Positions 55,035 through 63,470 of a stretch of 64,000 bases of DNA are shown here, piece after piece. Source of the stretch: JADCRZ01 sp031399065 (GTDB taxonomy: Bacteria > Bacteroidota > Bacteroidia > Chitinophagales > Chitinophagaceae); contig JANNOM010000111.1 in assembly GCA_031399065.1 (NCBI GenBank), forward strand, positions 14,509 to 78,508. Direction: 5' to 3'. Positions within the stretch are counted from its first letter, which is position 1. Every line of letters begins with the position of its first letter. A program made the position numbers and the translations under genes. Below the pieces are notes generated by a model. The model was not told the DNA's origin and did not search any database. It saw only the letters and a list, made by a program, of their open reading frames with translations.

Positions 55035-55743
55035 AATTCAGTCGTAAAGATAAATCTTTAAATTTCTGATTCGCATTTTTAGTTATTATCCCGCCGTGGC
55101 CAAAGCACGCTATTTCAAAATCAAACTGGCAAAGATGTTTAATACTACTTATACCTGCCCCAGGATCTTCATAAAGCGGAGCAGGTCGTAAACCAAAATT
55201 ATTCACCACTGTATCGCCGGCTATCAGGATTTTTTGCTGTTCAAATAAAAGGGCAACATGCCCCAGCGAATGTCCGGGTGTATGAATAACTCTTAAGCCA
55301 GACAAGACCGGTATTATTTCATTACTACCTATTAGTGTAACAGAAGTAACAGGTACAATACTTTTTGGTGCGGTGAGCACAACCAGCGAGAATAATAACC
55401 GGTTCATAATTCCCTTGGTTACTAAATACGGCATTCTTCCACATACGCCCATTTTCAATAATTCTGCATCAAAGGCATGAGCAAAAACAGGAATTTGAAG
55501 TTCTTTTTGTAATGTACCAGCACTGCCTGAATGATCAGGATGGAGATGAGTAAGGATAATTTGTTTGATGTCTTTGGGTCCTTTTCCAATTTCAGATAAG
55601 GCCCTGATGATTTTAAGTTTGTCCCTGGGATAGCCTGTATCAATCAATGTAATACCATTGTCATCTATCATGAAACAATTAACCATACCCAAATTTATCT
55701 GGTAACACCTGGATGCAAATTCCTTAATCTTCATTTGATTCAT
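55018..55743 (-). CDS. metallo-beta-lactamase-fold hydrolase
   Basis: 241 residues (a second ATG three codons in is possible). The metal-ligand motif HLHPDHSGSAGT (HxHxDH, near residue 60) is followed by further ligands in VIHTPGHSLGHVALLFEQQKILIAGDTVVNNFG (His and Asp near 150-180) and CFGHGGII (His near 215), so a di-zinc site is complete. The family includes glyoxalase II-like thioesterases and lactonases, and the substrate is unknown. It follows the globin gene by 28 bases and overlaps the Crp/Fnr gene. Cytosolic. Confidence 0.85.
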   Translation of the reverse strand: MNQMKIKEFASRCYQINLGMVNCFMIDDNGITLIDTGYPRDKLKIIRALSEIGKGPKDIKQIILTHLHPDHSGSAGTLQKELQIPVFAHAFDAELLKMGVCGRMPYLVTKGIMNRLLFSLVVLTAPKSIVPVTSVTLIGSNEIIPVLSGLRVIHTPGHSLGHVALLFEQQKILIAGDTVVNNFGLRPAPLYEDPGAGISSIKHLCQFDFEIACFGHGGIITKNANQKFKDLSLRLNYGNTN

Positions 55744-55771
55744 CTTTTAGACTTATGAAAGCTTTGGCCAT

Positions 55772-56224
55772 TCATTTTCCAACAATATCCATTCGAAGGC
55801 TTTGGAAAAGCTGCACCAATTCATTCCTTTCCTTCTGAGGTAAAGACTGGCTTACAATTGCATTGCTGAAATCTTCCATAAACGCATCAAACTGCATATT
55901 AGTAATCATCATTCCAGTATGGGTAACAATCATAGTTCTTCCGGTGTAATTTTGCGTGCCACCAGAAAGTTCGCCAAGTTGATCTATTAAATTTCTTCTT
56001 AGCATTCCGGCCCGCGAAGGATCCGTTGCCAGTGCTGCAAAGAAAAAATTGATCCGATTGTCCGTTACAATATTGGTGATAGTTTGATCAACGATGGCGG
56101 TTACCACTATCTCTCCGCCAATTCTTACATAAAGGGGAGGATTTGATGAATCATCCTTTTTGCAGGATACCCCGAGCAGTTGAGTGATAATTAGTAAAGC
56201 GAGAAGAAATTTCAATTTTTCCAT
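55772..56224 (-). CDS. lipoprotein truncated hemoglobin, group I type
   Basis: 150 residues from the ATG at 56224, with lipobox LGVSC (Cys21). The mature region matches group I truncated globins: PPLYVRIGGEIVVTAIVDQTI, DNRINFFFAAL, LIDQLGELSGGTQNYTGR, then the proximal-histidine segment THTGMM (His102) and FDAFMEDFSNAIVSQSLPQKERNEL. Membrane-anchored globins are unusual; the reported ones are linked to NO or O2 handling. It lies between a small secreted protein and a metallo-hydrolase in a Crp/Fnr-containing operon, which fits a nitrosative or oxygen-related response (inference). Confidence 0.85.
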   Translation of the reverse strand: MEKLKFLLALLIITQLLGVSCKKDDSSNPPLYVRIGGEIVVTAIVDQTITNIVTDNRINFFFAALATDPSRAGMLRRNLIDQLGELSGGTQNYTGRTMIVTHTGMMITNMQFDAFMEDFSNAIVSQSLPQKERNELVQLFQSLRMDIVGK

Positions 56225-56256
56225 TGTAGATATTTTTAGTAATAAAGACTCGTATT

Positions 56257-56655
56257 CTAACGAAAACAAAACACCATTTTTAAGTTGGAGATAAATGAAA
56301 AATATTCAGCAGGTACGGGGCATTTGTTCCCGGAATAACTGGTAAGAGAATTAGTGATCAGAAAGGATAGTTTTGATGCATTCAGCATGCTTTTCCATTC
56401 CACATTATTTGCATCGGACTCATACAGGATCGCTATTCTTAAAGCCCGTATACTAATTGATTTTACACCCTTTATTTTCATTAATGCGTGTCTTAAAGCA
56501 ATACTATCCGGCCGGTTAATTACATTAGTCAATTCGAACATCACAATTTTGGCAGGTGTGGTTTTGTATCTTTCAGAAAGCTTGGGCTCACTCCAGTTTG
56601 CCCAGGTTAAAATAGCAAGGAAAACAACTACAGTAATACTAAACGTGATTTTCAT
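56257..56655 (-). CDS. small exported protein with HMA-like fold, function unknown
   Basis: 132 residues with an N-terminal membrane-spanning or signal segment (MKITFSITVVVFLAILTWANW). The part from RPDSIALRHALMKIKGVKSISIRALRIAILYESDANNVEWKSMLNASK has the alternating pattern of the ferredoxin-like HMA fold, without the CxxC metal motif. It overlaps the DoxX-like gene by 4 bases (ATGA) and its end reaches into the globin gene's alternate upstream start. It is translationally coupled. No named family is recognised. Confidence 0.6.
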   Translation of the reverse strand: MKITFSITVVVFLAILTWANWSEPKLSERYKTTPAKIVMFELTNVINRPDSIALRHALMKIKGVKSISIRALRIAILYESDANNVEWKSMLNASKLSFLITNSLTSYSGNKCPVPAEYFSFISNLKMVFCFR

Positions 56656-57068
56656 AATGGTTGTATATTAGTCTTCATGGTAAAAAAATGCTTATAAGTT
56701 TTGAAAAAGGCGAGGATCAGATAGATATTTGAAAAGAATACAAAAATGCCGGCAGGAGCACCTTGCGGCCAGAGAATAGTGTTGAACAAAGCAATATTAA
56801 GTGTAACGGGAAAAATAAGAATCAGCGCAAAGGGGACAAACCTGTTTGTAAGCAAAAGTATTCCGGCTACTATTTCTGTAATTTTAATAAGTTGCCATTC
56901 ATAACCCGAATCAATCAGACTGTTTATAAAATTTTCGGCTGGTGGATTGGACGGGGGTAGCTTTACAAATCCAAATAATATAAGAACACCGGATAAAAGT
57001 AAATTAATACCCAATAAATTTCTTACAATCAGAACAGGCCATTTACTAAAGATTATTTTTTTCATCAT
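56652..57068 (-). CDS. DoxX-like membrane protein
   Basis: 138 residues with four hydrophobic helices: about 12-32 (VLIVRNLLGINLLLSGVLILFG), 60-76 (LIKITEIVAGILLLTNRFVP), 78-96 (FALILIFPVTLNIALFNTIL) and 104-120 (IFVFFSNIYLILAFF). This is the DoxX family topology with the PAENF periplasmic loop after helix 1. It is the first gene of the globin operon, whose other members are a small exported protein, the globin, an MBL hydrolase and a Crp/Fnr regulator. A second DoxX paralogue is at 6832-7263. Confidence 0.8.
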   Translation of the reverse strand: MMKKIIFSKWPVLIVRNLLGINLLLSGVLILFGFVKLPPSNPPAENFINSLIDSGYEWQLIKITEIVAGILLLTNRFVPFALILIFPVTLNIALFNTILWPQGAPAGIFVFFSNIYLILAFFKTYKHFFTMKTNIQPL

Positions 57069-57189
57069 CTACTATTCTTTATGCATGTAAAATTTCGATA
57101 TCGCTGTTTTACTTAAAATTCAATTCAGCATTACGATTTTTAAGCTCTCTGAAATATGATGTAAAATAATTTGCATAAACAAAACAGGC

Positions 57190-57205
57190 TGTGATTTAAA
57201 TCACA
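57190..57205. promoter_or_regulatory. Crp/Fnr-type palindromic operator
   Basis: The perfect palindrome TGTGATTTAAATCACA (TGTGA-N6-TCACA) lies 122 bases upstream of the DoxX-like gene, the first gene of the operon that ends with a Crp/Fnr regulator. The rest of the 406-base gap holds a gene fragment (57314-57474) and AT-rich sequence. Confidence 0.75.
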
Positions 57206-57313
57206 AAGCGTGATTCCTGAATGTATAAATGAGATTAATAAAAACACGTTGCTTTACCGTACTGAAATCTTATTATCTATATGGTAATCTTGCGCCAATT
57301 CAGTCTATTTTTA

Positions 57314-57474
57314 ATGGATTTGACTGAAATTATCTCTATAATTAATGATGAAATAAGAAGAAGAATTGACGAAAAAGCGTTACTGGAAGCCATTTATCAT
57401 CTGAACGACCAGCGTTAATGACGGTTTATGGGAGTAGAAGAGTAGGCAAAACATATCTGAAGGATGGAAAAGGG
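57314..57474 (+). pseudogene. fragment of an AAA-type ATPase gene, possible
   Basis: One frame (57314-57418) reads LTEIISIINDEIRRRIDEKALLEAIYHLNDQR and stops, and an overlapping TAATG restarts in MTVYGSRRVGKTYL, a P-loop-like stretch found at the start of archaeal-type ATPases. The frame then runs into the 3' end of mnmE. It is best explained as a decayed leftover, but it is short and could be coincidence. Confidence 0.35.
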
Positions 57475-58860
57475 TTACTTCCCAATACAAAACTTCCCAA
57501 ATATATACCCCAACTGCTCTTCATTCGTTATCTCCCCCGTTATCTCCCCGATATAATGTAAACACCTCCGTATGTCCAAAGCAAGCAAATCGCCGGGGAG
57601 TTGATTTAGAAGTCCCGATTGTATCTCAGTAAGCGACTTATGAACTTCCTGCAGCGCGTTGTAGTGACGGGTATTGGTAACAATGGTGTCTTCCGTCTGC
57701 ACCTGGCCTTCTGTTACCATGCTTACAAGGCGGTCCTTTAAGGTGTCGATGTCTTTGCTGCTATGAGCTGAGATGAAGGTAACCTCGCTTACGTTGAGAA
57801 ACCGGATGCTTAGGGCAGCTTCGCTTAGTGTGTCTGTTTTATTGCCGGCCAGTACATACTTTATTCCGCGCTCTATAAAATCTTTTTCGATCCGCATCAG
57901 CTCGCCCTCTTCAATTTCTTTTACATCGAAAAGATAAACGACAATGTCCGCTTCGCGTATTTTATCATAGCTGCGCTCCATGCCGATGCTCTCGATAATA
58001 TCGGTAGTGTGTTCACGTATGCCGGCAGTATCCACCAGGCGAAAAAGAATACCCTTTATATTGATCACTTCTTCGATGGTGTCGCGCGTAGTACCGGCGA
58101 TGTCACTTACTATGGCGCGGTTCTCGTTCAGGAGAGCGTTGAGCAGGGTGGATTTACCGGCGTTGGGTTTTCCTACAATAGCTACCTGTACCCCGTTCTT
58201 GATCACATTCCCCAGCCGGAACGATTGCAATAGATGCAACGTGGTGATGCACGCGCCATCGATTAGCGTATTGAGTTTTTGACGGTCGGCGAATTCTACA
58301 TCTTCCTGGGCAAAATCGAGCTCCAGTTCTATAAGGGCGGAGAAGGTAAGGAGCTGCTCGCGCAGGTCCTTGAGCACCTGGGAGAAGCCTCCCCTGATAT
58401 TATGCAGGGCACTTCTGCGCGAGGCCTCGGTGTTGCTGGCAATTAGGTCGGCTACGGCTTCTGCTTGGGTGAGATCAAGTTTGCCGTTCAGAAAAGCACG
58501 CTGGGTAAACTCACCCGCCCTGGCTAATCGCGCGCCATTCTCCACGCAGGCAAGGATGATCTGTTCCTGAATAAAGGGAGAGCCATGACAGGATATTTCT
58601 ATCACGTCTTCCCCGGTATAGGAGCGGGGGCTCCTGTACAAAGACAGCACCACTTCGTCGAGTGTTTTTTGCTGCTGCTTCAGCAGACCTACATGGAGTG
58701 TATGAGAGGATTGTTCTATAAGGTGTTTGGAGGGGAAGAGTGCGTTTACTATGGGGAAACTGTGTTTCCCGCTTAACCTGATTACACCGATGGCACCAAT
58801 GCCGGGTGGTGTGGCCAGTGCCACGATGGTATCGTCCCAACCTGTAAGTTTTCCCTGCAT
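57475..58860 (-). CDS. mnmE: tRNA-modifying GTPase MnmE
   Basis: 461 residues, the full family length. The N-terminal folate-binding domain starts DTIVALATPPGIGAIGVIRLSG. The G domain shows G1 GKPNAGKS (230-237), G3 DTAG (277-280), G4 NKTD (near 341) and a G5 SAHSS. The C terminus is FGKFCIGK with the conserved cysteine. With MnmG it installs the carboxymethylaminomethyl group on U34 of certain tRNAs. It is a single core gene downstream of the TonB operon terminator on the same strand. Confidence 0.97.
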   Translation of the reverse strand: MQGKLTGWDDTIVALATPPGIGAIGVIRLSGKHSFPIVNALFPSKHLIEQSSHTLHVGLLKQQQKTLDEVVLSLYRSPRSYTGEDVIEISCHGSPFIQEQIILACVENGARLARAGEFTQRAFLNGKLDLTQAEAVADLIASNTEASRRSALHNIRGGFSQVLKDLREQLLTFSALIELELDFAQEDVEFADRQKLNTLIDGACITTLHLLQSFRLGNVIKNGVQVAIVGKPNAGKSTLLNALLNENRAIVSDIAGTTRDTIEEVINIKGILFRLVDTAGIREHTTDIIESIGMERSYDKIREADIVVYLFDVKEIEEGELMRIEKDFIERGIKYVLAGNKTDTLSEAALSIRFLNVSEVTFISAHSSKDIDTLKDRLVSMVTEGQVQTEDTIVTNTRHYNALQEVHKSLTEIQSGLLNQLPGDLLALDIRRCLHYIGEITGEITNEEQLGYIFGKFCIGK

Positions 58861-58890
58861 GCAAATGGTTTGATCAAAAGTAACTAAATA

Positions 58891-58920
58891 AAAAGAGGCC
58901 GCCGGTAGGGCAGCCTCTTT
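58891..58920 (-). terminator. rho-independent terminator of the TonB operon
   Basis: Arms AAAGAGG and CCTCTTT with inner pairs; read on the - strand it is followed by a T run. It lies between the tonB stop and the mnmE start. Confidence 0.85.
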
Positions 58921-58941
58921 AAAAATATTACCGGAATGTAT

Positions 58942-59781
58942 TTAAGATGTTTCCAGTTTAAACGTGATCGGTTGTTTTTTGTACGACTTTACCTGGCGAC
59001 CGTTCTGGATGGCGGGAGTCCACTTACCGCTTTTCTTGATAACGCGGATCGCTTCTTCTCTTAATCCACCATCACTGGGTCCGGAAATGGCTACCACATC
59101 ACTTACGTTACCATCTTTATCCACGATAAACTGCACTACTACCGTACCCTGTATCTCGTTATCCTGGGCTTCGGCCGGGTAACTGAACGTTTTATTCAGG
59201 TACCTTCTCCAGGCGCTTTGTCCGCCCGGGTACTCCGACTCTATCTCCACTTTGGTAAACGTTTTATCCCAGTCTTCTTCCGACTTGGTAGGTGCCGCTA
59301 CCACTCCCTTACCTGCATCGGTTACAGGAGGTGCTACGATGCCTTCATCCTTAATACCTTCCTGGCTAATGGCGCCGATTTTTGTTTCAGCGAGCTTTTC
59401 CTGTTCTGGTGGTTTTTCTTCTTCTTTTACTTCCTCATCCTTTACAATTTTGGGAGGAGTAAATTTGGTCATTTCCACTTTAGGCGGCTCCGGTTGTGGC
59501 GGAGGCGGCGGTGGTGGCGGTTCCTCTTTTTTCTCTTCAGGCTTCACCTCTTCCAACTGAACGTCCTGCACGATCATTTCTACTGCTTCATCATCTTTGC
59601 CGAGGAACTGGGAAACATAAGAGCCGATGAAAAACAGTAACAATACGGAGACAGTAACTACCATCGCGGTCACCATCCGTTTATTATACGTTTTCCGCAA
59701 CTCATAAGCCCCGTAACTTTTGTTCCTGCCATCAAAAATGATGTCCAGAACATCGGCACTGAGTATTTTATTTATATCCAT
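58942..59781 (-). CDS. tonB: energy transducer TonB
   Basis: 279 residues. One N-terminal membrane helix (about residues 35-58) is followed by an extended Glu/Pro/Lys-rich periplasm-spanning region with a run of eight prolines near residue 90. The C-terminal TonB domain reads YPGGQSAWRRYLNKTFSYPAEAQDNEIQGTVVVQFIVDKDGNVSDVVAISG and PITFKL at the end. It passes proton-motive energy from ExbBD to outer-membrane receptors, such as SusC. It is last in the ExbB-ExbD-ExbD-TonB operon. Confidence 0.93.
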   Translation of the reverse strand: MDINKILSADVLDIIFDGRNKSYGAYELRKTYNKRMVTAMVVTVSVLLLFFIGSYVSQFLGKDDEAVEMIVQDVQLEEVKPEEKKEEPPPPPPPPQPEPPKVEMTKFTPPKIVKDEEVKEEEKPPEQEKLAETKIGAISQEGIKDEGIVAPPVTDAGKGVVAAPTKSEEDWDKTFTKVEIESEYPGGQSAWRRYLNKTFSYPAEAQDNEIQGTVVVQFIVDKDGNVSDVVAISGPSDGGLREEAIRVIKKSGKWTPAIQNGRQVKSYKKQPITFKLETS

Positions 59782-59806
59782 GGTAACGACTTTAATGAAT
59801 TAATAT

Positions 59807-60337
59807 TTATTGCCCACCCTGTGTGGCCTTTATCAGTTGTCCCTCCACCGGGGAAATATCCACCAGCGCATATCGTTTTACATCGTCTATGGTCATTTCA
59901 TTCAATATGTCCACAGTATTTTGATACCTGGAAGCTGAATCGGGTTTAATTACCACCACAAAATCGTCCGGGCGGGTGGATTTTTTCTTCTTTAACACCA
60001 CATCCCTGATTTCCCTGTGATTAGTCGTTTTAAAATTGGATCCATCCGGCAAGAGTATCCCTTCATAATAATAAATAACATCTTTGTCCCCCAGCAATAG
60101 CGTTAGTGCCCCGGATTCCTTGGCCTTATTTTGTTCTTCCGGCTTATCGGTATCTTTAGGCAGGTTCAGCTGCATAGCTGTTGCCTCACTCATCGTAGTG
60201 GTGAATATAAAGAAGGTAATAAGTAGAAAGCCCAGATCCACCATAGGGGTGAGGTCTACCTTTGTAGATTGCTTTTTTGACTTCTTGACGCCGGGCCCTT
60301 TTTTATGACCCCCGCCCGAGGTATCCAGTTCTGCCAT
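59807..60337 (-). CDS. exbD: ExbD-family proton-channel subunit (second copy)
   Basis: 176 residues: basic N terminus, one transmembrane helix with the proton-path aspartate in VDLTPMVDLGFLL (near residue 33), then a periplasmic domain with VVVIKPDSASRYQNTVDILNEM. It follows the first ExbD gene by 53 bases and precedes tonB by 25 bases. The transmembrane part is nearly identical to the orphan ExbD at 10718-11233. Two different ExbD proteins in one operon may form a mixed complex with a single ExbB. Confidence 0.92.
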   Translation of the reverse strand: MAELDTSGGGHKKGPGVKKSKKQSTKVDLTPMVDLGFLLITFFIFTTTMSEATAMQLNLPKDTDKPEEQNKAKESGALTLLLGDKDVIYYYEGILLPDGSNFKTTNHREIRDVVLKKKKSTRPDDFVVVIKPDSASRYQNTVDILNEMTIDDVKRYALVDISPVEGQLIKATQGGQ

Positions 60338-60390
60338 GACTAAATCGTTTTATTAATTTAAAAATATTCTTACCTGGCCTCCCAAAACAG

Positions 60391-61038
60391 TTAGCTTTTC
60401 GGGCGTGCCATATTACTTTTATATAATTCGCTACCCGTTGGTACATTCTGCGGATTGGTTACCATCTGGAATTTCATCAGATCGTTCTTTTTAAAAGCGT
60501 TTACTACACCCTTGAAAGATGGATACCTGGAATCGTTATCACCTTTCAGCAGCAGGTTCATCTTCTTCCCTTCAAAAGCACGGAAAGAGGCACGCATCCA
60601 GTCGGTCAGTTCATTATTGAGCGTATCCGTTACCGGTATACCTTCTTTTTGAAGTAGTTGCTGCTCGAGCGGAAGATTAAGTAATCCCTTCAGTTTGCTG
60701 AACGGAACACCTATAAACTGCGACTTCACAAAACTGTTCATTTCCGCTTCGGTAAGTCCCAGGCTTTTCTGTTCGTTTAGATTTTCAATTACTTCACGCT
60801 TGGGGCTGTCGTCAGAAATGGAATAAAATACTTTCCCTGCTTTATCGATAGTAACTAGCACCAGGTCGCTCCCGGGAGCTACTTTACTGGATACAGAACT
60901 GGGAGTAACCACCTCCAGTGCCTCCGTAGGTTTAAACTTGGTAGTGAGGATGAAAAAAGATAGTAACAGGAATGCCACATCGCACATCGCTGTCATGTCC
61001 ACACTGGTACTTTTACGAGGTACTTTAACTTTAGGCAT
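60391..61038 (-). CDS. exbD: ExbD-family proton-channel subunit (first copy)
   Basis: 215 residues, longer than the usual 140-180. The transmembrane helix carries the proton-path aspartate in SVDMTAMCDVAFLLLSFFIL (about residues 12-32). The periplasmic part is extended with LKGDNDSRYPSFKGVVNAFKKNDLMKFQMVTNP near the end. It differs clearly from the second ExbD. It lies 81 bases after exbB. Confidence 0.9.
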   Translation of the reverse strand: MPKVKVPRKSTSVDMTAMCDVAFLLLSFFILTTKFKPTEALEVVTPSSVSSKVAPGSDLVLVTIDKAGKVFYSISDDSPKREVIENLNEQKSLGLTEAEMNSFVKSQFIGVPFSKLKGLLNLPLEQQLLQKEGIPVTDTLNNELTDWMRASFRAFEGKKMNLLLKGDNDSRYPSFKGVVNAFKKNDLMKFQMVTNPQNVPTGSELYKSNMARPKS

Positions 61039-61119
61039 ATCTAGAAATTAATTCTTTTCGTATAGATGCAGTCTTTACCATATTCCATAAAACATTTACG
61101 GAACAACTGCCGGTAAAAA

Positions 61120-61977
61120 TTATTTATACAATGAAGCGAAACTTTGTGTTAATGTGAAACCGCTCTCGTCAATACCATAAGTGATAGCATCGATACGGGT
61201 AGTAAATACATTGTACATGATAATAGCCAATGCGGAAGTACCGATACCCAGAGCGGTATTGTACAGGGCCTCTGAGATACCTCTTGAAAGCTCTCTTGCA
61301 GCGTCACCACCACCGGATTCTCCCAGAGCGGAGAATGAGGTAATCATACCAATTACCGTTCCCAACAGTCCAAGCAGGGTAGCTACGGAAGCCAGCGTCG
61401 AAAGGAATACCAGGTTTTTTTCCAGCATCGGAAGCTCGAGAGCAGTAGCTTCTTCCACTTCTTTCTGAATAGAAATTACTTTTTGCTCTGCATCCAATTC
61501 GGAATTGCTCATCATCTCTTTGTACTTGCGAAGACCCGCTTTCATTACGTTACCTACGGAACCTTTCTGATTGTCGCATTCTGCCAGGGCTGCATCTACA
61601 TTCCTGTTCGCCAGGTGATATTGCACCTTGCGGATGAATTCAGCGATATTACCCTTGCCGGTAGCTTTGCTGATAGTAAGTAAACGCTCGATAGTAAATG
61701 TAATTACGATCAGAAGGCAGGAAATAAGTATGGGCACAATAACACCACCCTCATACATTTTCGCAAAACCCGATTTAGGACCTTCATGCTTAGGGAAAAA
61801 ACCACCAGCGGCATCAGGACGTTCGAAATTACTGTCGGCACCCATTACAAAGCGCCAGATAAAGAAGCCCAGTACCAGGCACAATACCGGGGCAATCCAT
61901 GAAATCACATTACTACTCTTCTTAGGTTGAACCGATGTCGCACTTTTTACAGTCGCAGATGGTCTTGTCTCAGCCAT
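61120..61977 (-). CDS. exbB: ExbB/TolQ/MotA-type proton channel
   Basis: 285 residues with three transmembrane helices (about 25-45, 80-100 and a C-terminal pair around 200-225 and 245-265) and the family core LLGLLGTVIGMITSFSAL with conserved threonine and glycine residues. It forms the pentameric channel that uses the proton gradient to energise TonB through ExbD. First gene of the operon, with 214 AT-rich bases upstream that should contain the promoter. Confidence 0.95.
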   Translation of the reverse strand: MAETRPSATVKSATSVQPKKSSNVISWIAPVLCLVLGFFIWRFVMGADSNFERPDAAGGFFPKHEGPKSGFAKMYEGGVIVPILISCLLIVITFTIERLLTISKATGKGNIAEFIRKVQYHLANRNVDAALAECDNQKGSVGNVMKAGLRKYKEMMSNSELDAEQKVISIQKEVEEATALELPMLEKNLVFLSTLASVATLLGLLGTVIGMITSFSALGESGGGDAARELSRGISEALYNTALGIGTSALAIIMYNVFTTRIDAITYGIDESGFTLTQSFASLYK

Positions 61978-62192
61978 GATCGTTTGTTTTTTAGTGTTTT
62001 AATTATTTGAAAGCAAAATACAAAATTACTGTTGCAACGCTTTTGAGGACACAAGTCTAATGAAAAAATAGATTCAAACCCCAAATTGGAAATTAAATTT
62101 TAATGAGGGGAGCACAATATAGGAATTTCTTCCAACATAAAACCGCAGGTTAACCCGTTTTTCTCATAGAAAGCGGAACAGTAGCTGCCCAA

Positions 62193-63467
62193 TTACTCAT
62201 ACCGTAAAGCCTCTATGGGATTGAGCCGCGAAGCTTTCAATGCCGGGTACAAACCGGCACCCAATCCCACCATCGAGCAGATAAAAACACCGAAAGCCAC
62301 CCATGCCCAGGGCACTACGAAACCGGTGTTCATCAGCAGGCTCACGATATTTCCCAGCAGAATCCCCGCAACTATTCCAAAAACTGCGCCCAGCAGGCTG
62401 ATGATGACGGATTCGAACAGGAACTGCTGGCGTATATTAGCCTGTTTACCCCCGATGGCTTTTATAAGACCGATCTCTTTGGTTCGCTCGCTGACCGCTA
62501 CCAGCATGATGTTCATAAGCCCGATAGCAGCACCTATCAGCGTTATGAACCCGATAACCAGTGCCGCGATGGTGAGCATACTTAGCTGCTTGAGCAGCAT
62601 TTCCACAAAACTGTCGCTTTTATCCACTATAAAATTGTTCTCTTCCAGCACGGTAAGGCGGCGGAGCGGACGGAATATACTTTCAGCTTCTCCGATAGCA
62701 GATTCCAGGAGACTTACATTTGCCACTTTAATACCAACGGAAAAAGAAGCATTGTTATCGTTGGGGAAATACCGGAGCACGTTTACATAGGATGTAACCA
62801 CGCTGTTGTCCCAGCTTCTCCCCAGTGTGGAACCTTTTGGACTGAGTGTTCCTATTACTCTGAAAGCTATATTATTGATCCGCACGATTTTGTCGATCGG
62901 CTTCTCCAGGTCTTCCCCAAATAGTTTCACCGCCACATCCTTACCAAGCAGGCATACGCCTGCCCCCGAGGAAATATCTTTTACGCCCAGGTTACGACCG
63001 TGGGCAATGGTAAATCCATTAAGATCCGTATAGTTCTCATCACCGCCGATAACATAAATATTGGGACTTGTTTTTTCCGTATTATAAGTCACGGTGGCAT
63101 TTCGTTTTCCCGGGCAGGAAAGGCTTACCTGGGCAGGAAATACATAACTCTCCTTAAAAGCTTCGGCCTGCTGGCGGGTGATGCGTTTATCGGTATTCGA
63201 TTTTTTTTCTTTTCGTTTACGATTGTCTTTTTTTTCGACACCCCTGTTAAAATTGACCGACCAGGACGGTTTATAACGAATACTGAAGCCGTTGGCCCCC
63301 ATAGCGGAAAAGCTTTCGGTAAACTTCTGCGTCATCGCCTCTATGGCCGTTCGGATGCCGATCAGGGCGGCAATGCCTAGTGCAATGATAGAAACGGTGA
63401 TACCGGTCCTCAGCCGGTTGCTGCGGATCGTACGGTACGATAATCGGATAACATCGGGCAATTTCAT
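62193..63467 (-). CDS. MacB/FtsX-type ABC transporter permease
   Basis: 424 residues. N-terminal transmembrane helix (about 15-40) followed by a MacB-like periplasmic domain of about 230 residues, including ISRQQAEAFKESYVFPAQ-like and NGFTIAHGRNLG segments. Three C-terminal helices of the FtsX domain follow: IAALVIGFITLIGAAIGLMNIMLVAVSERTKEIGLIKAIGGKQANI then LGAVFGIVAGILLG and WVAFGVFICSMVGLGAGLYPALKASRLNPIEALR. It is probably part of a tripartite or lipoprotein exporter. The ATPase partner is not in the window. It follows nuoN by 3 bases. Confidence 0.88.
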   Translation of the reverse strand: MKLPDVIRLSYRTIRSNRLRTGITVSIIALGIAALIGIRTAIEAMTQKFTESFSAMGANGFSIRYKPSWSVNFNRGVEKKDNRKRKEKKSNTDKRITRQQAEAFKESYVFPAQVSLSCPGKRNATVTYNTEKTSPNIYVIGGDENYTDLNGFTIAHGRNLGVKDISSGAGVCLLGKDVAVKLFGEDLEKPIDKIVRINNIAFRVIGTLSPKGSTLGRSWDNSVVTSYVNVLRYFPNDNNASFSVGIKVANVSLLESAIGEAESIFRPLRRLTVLEENNFIVDKSDSFVEMLLKQLSMLTIAALVIGFITLIGAAIGLMNIMLVAVSERTKEIGLIKAIGGKQANIRQQFLFESVIISLLGAVFGIVAGILLGNIVSLLMNTGFVVPWAWVAFGVFICSMVGLGAGLYPALKASRLNPIEALRYE

Positions 63468-63470
63468 GCC

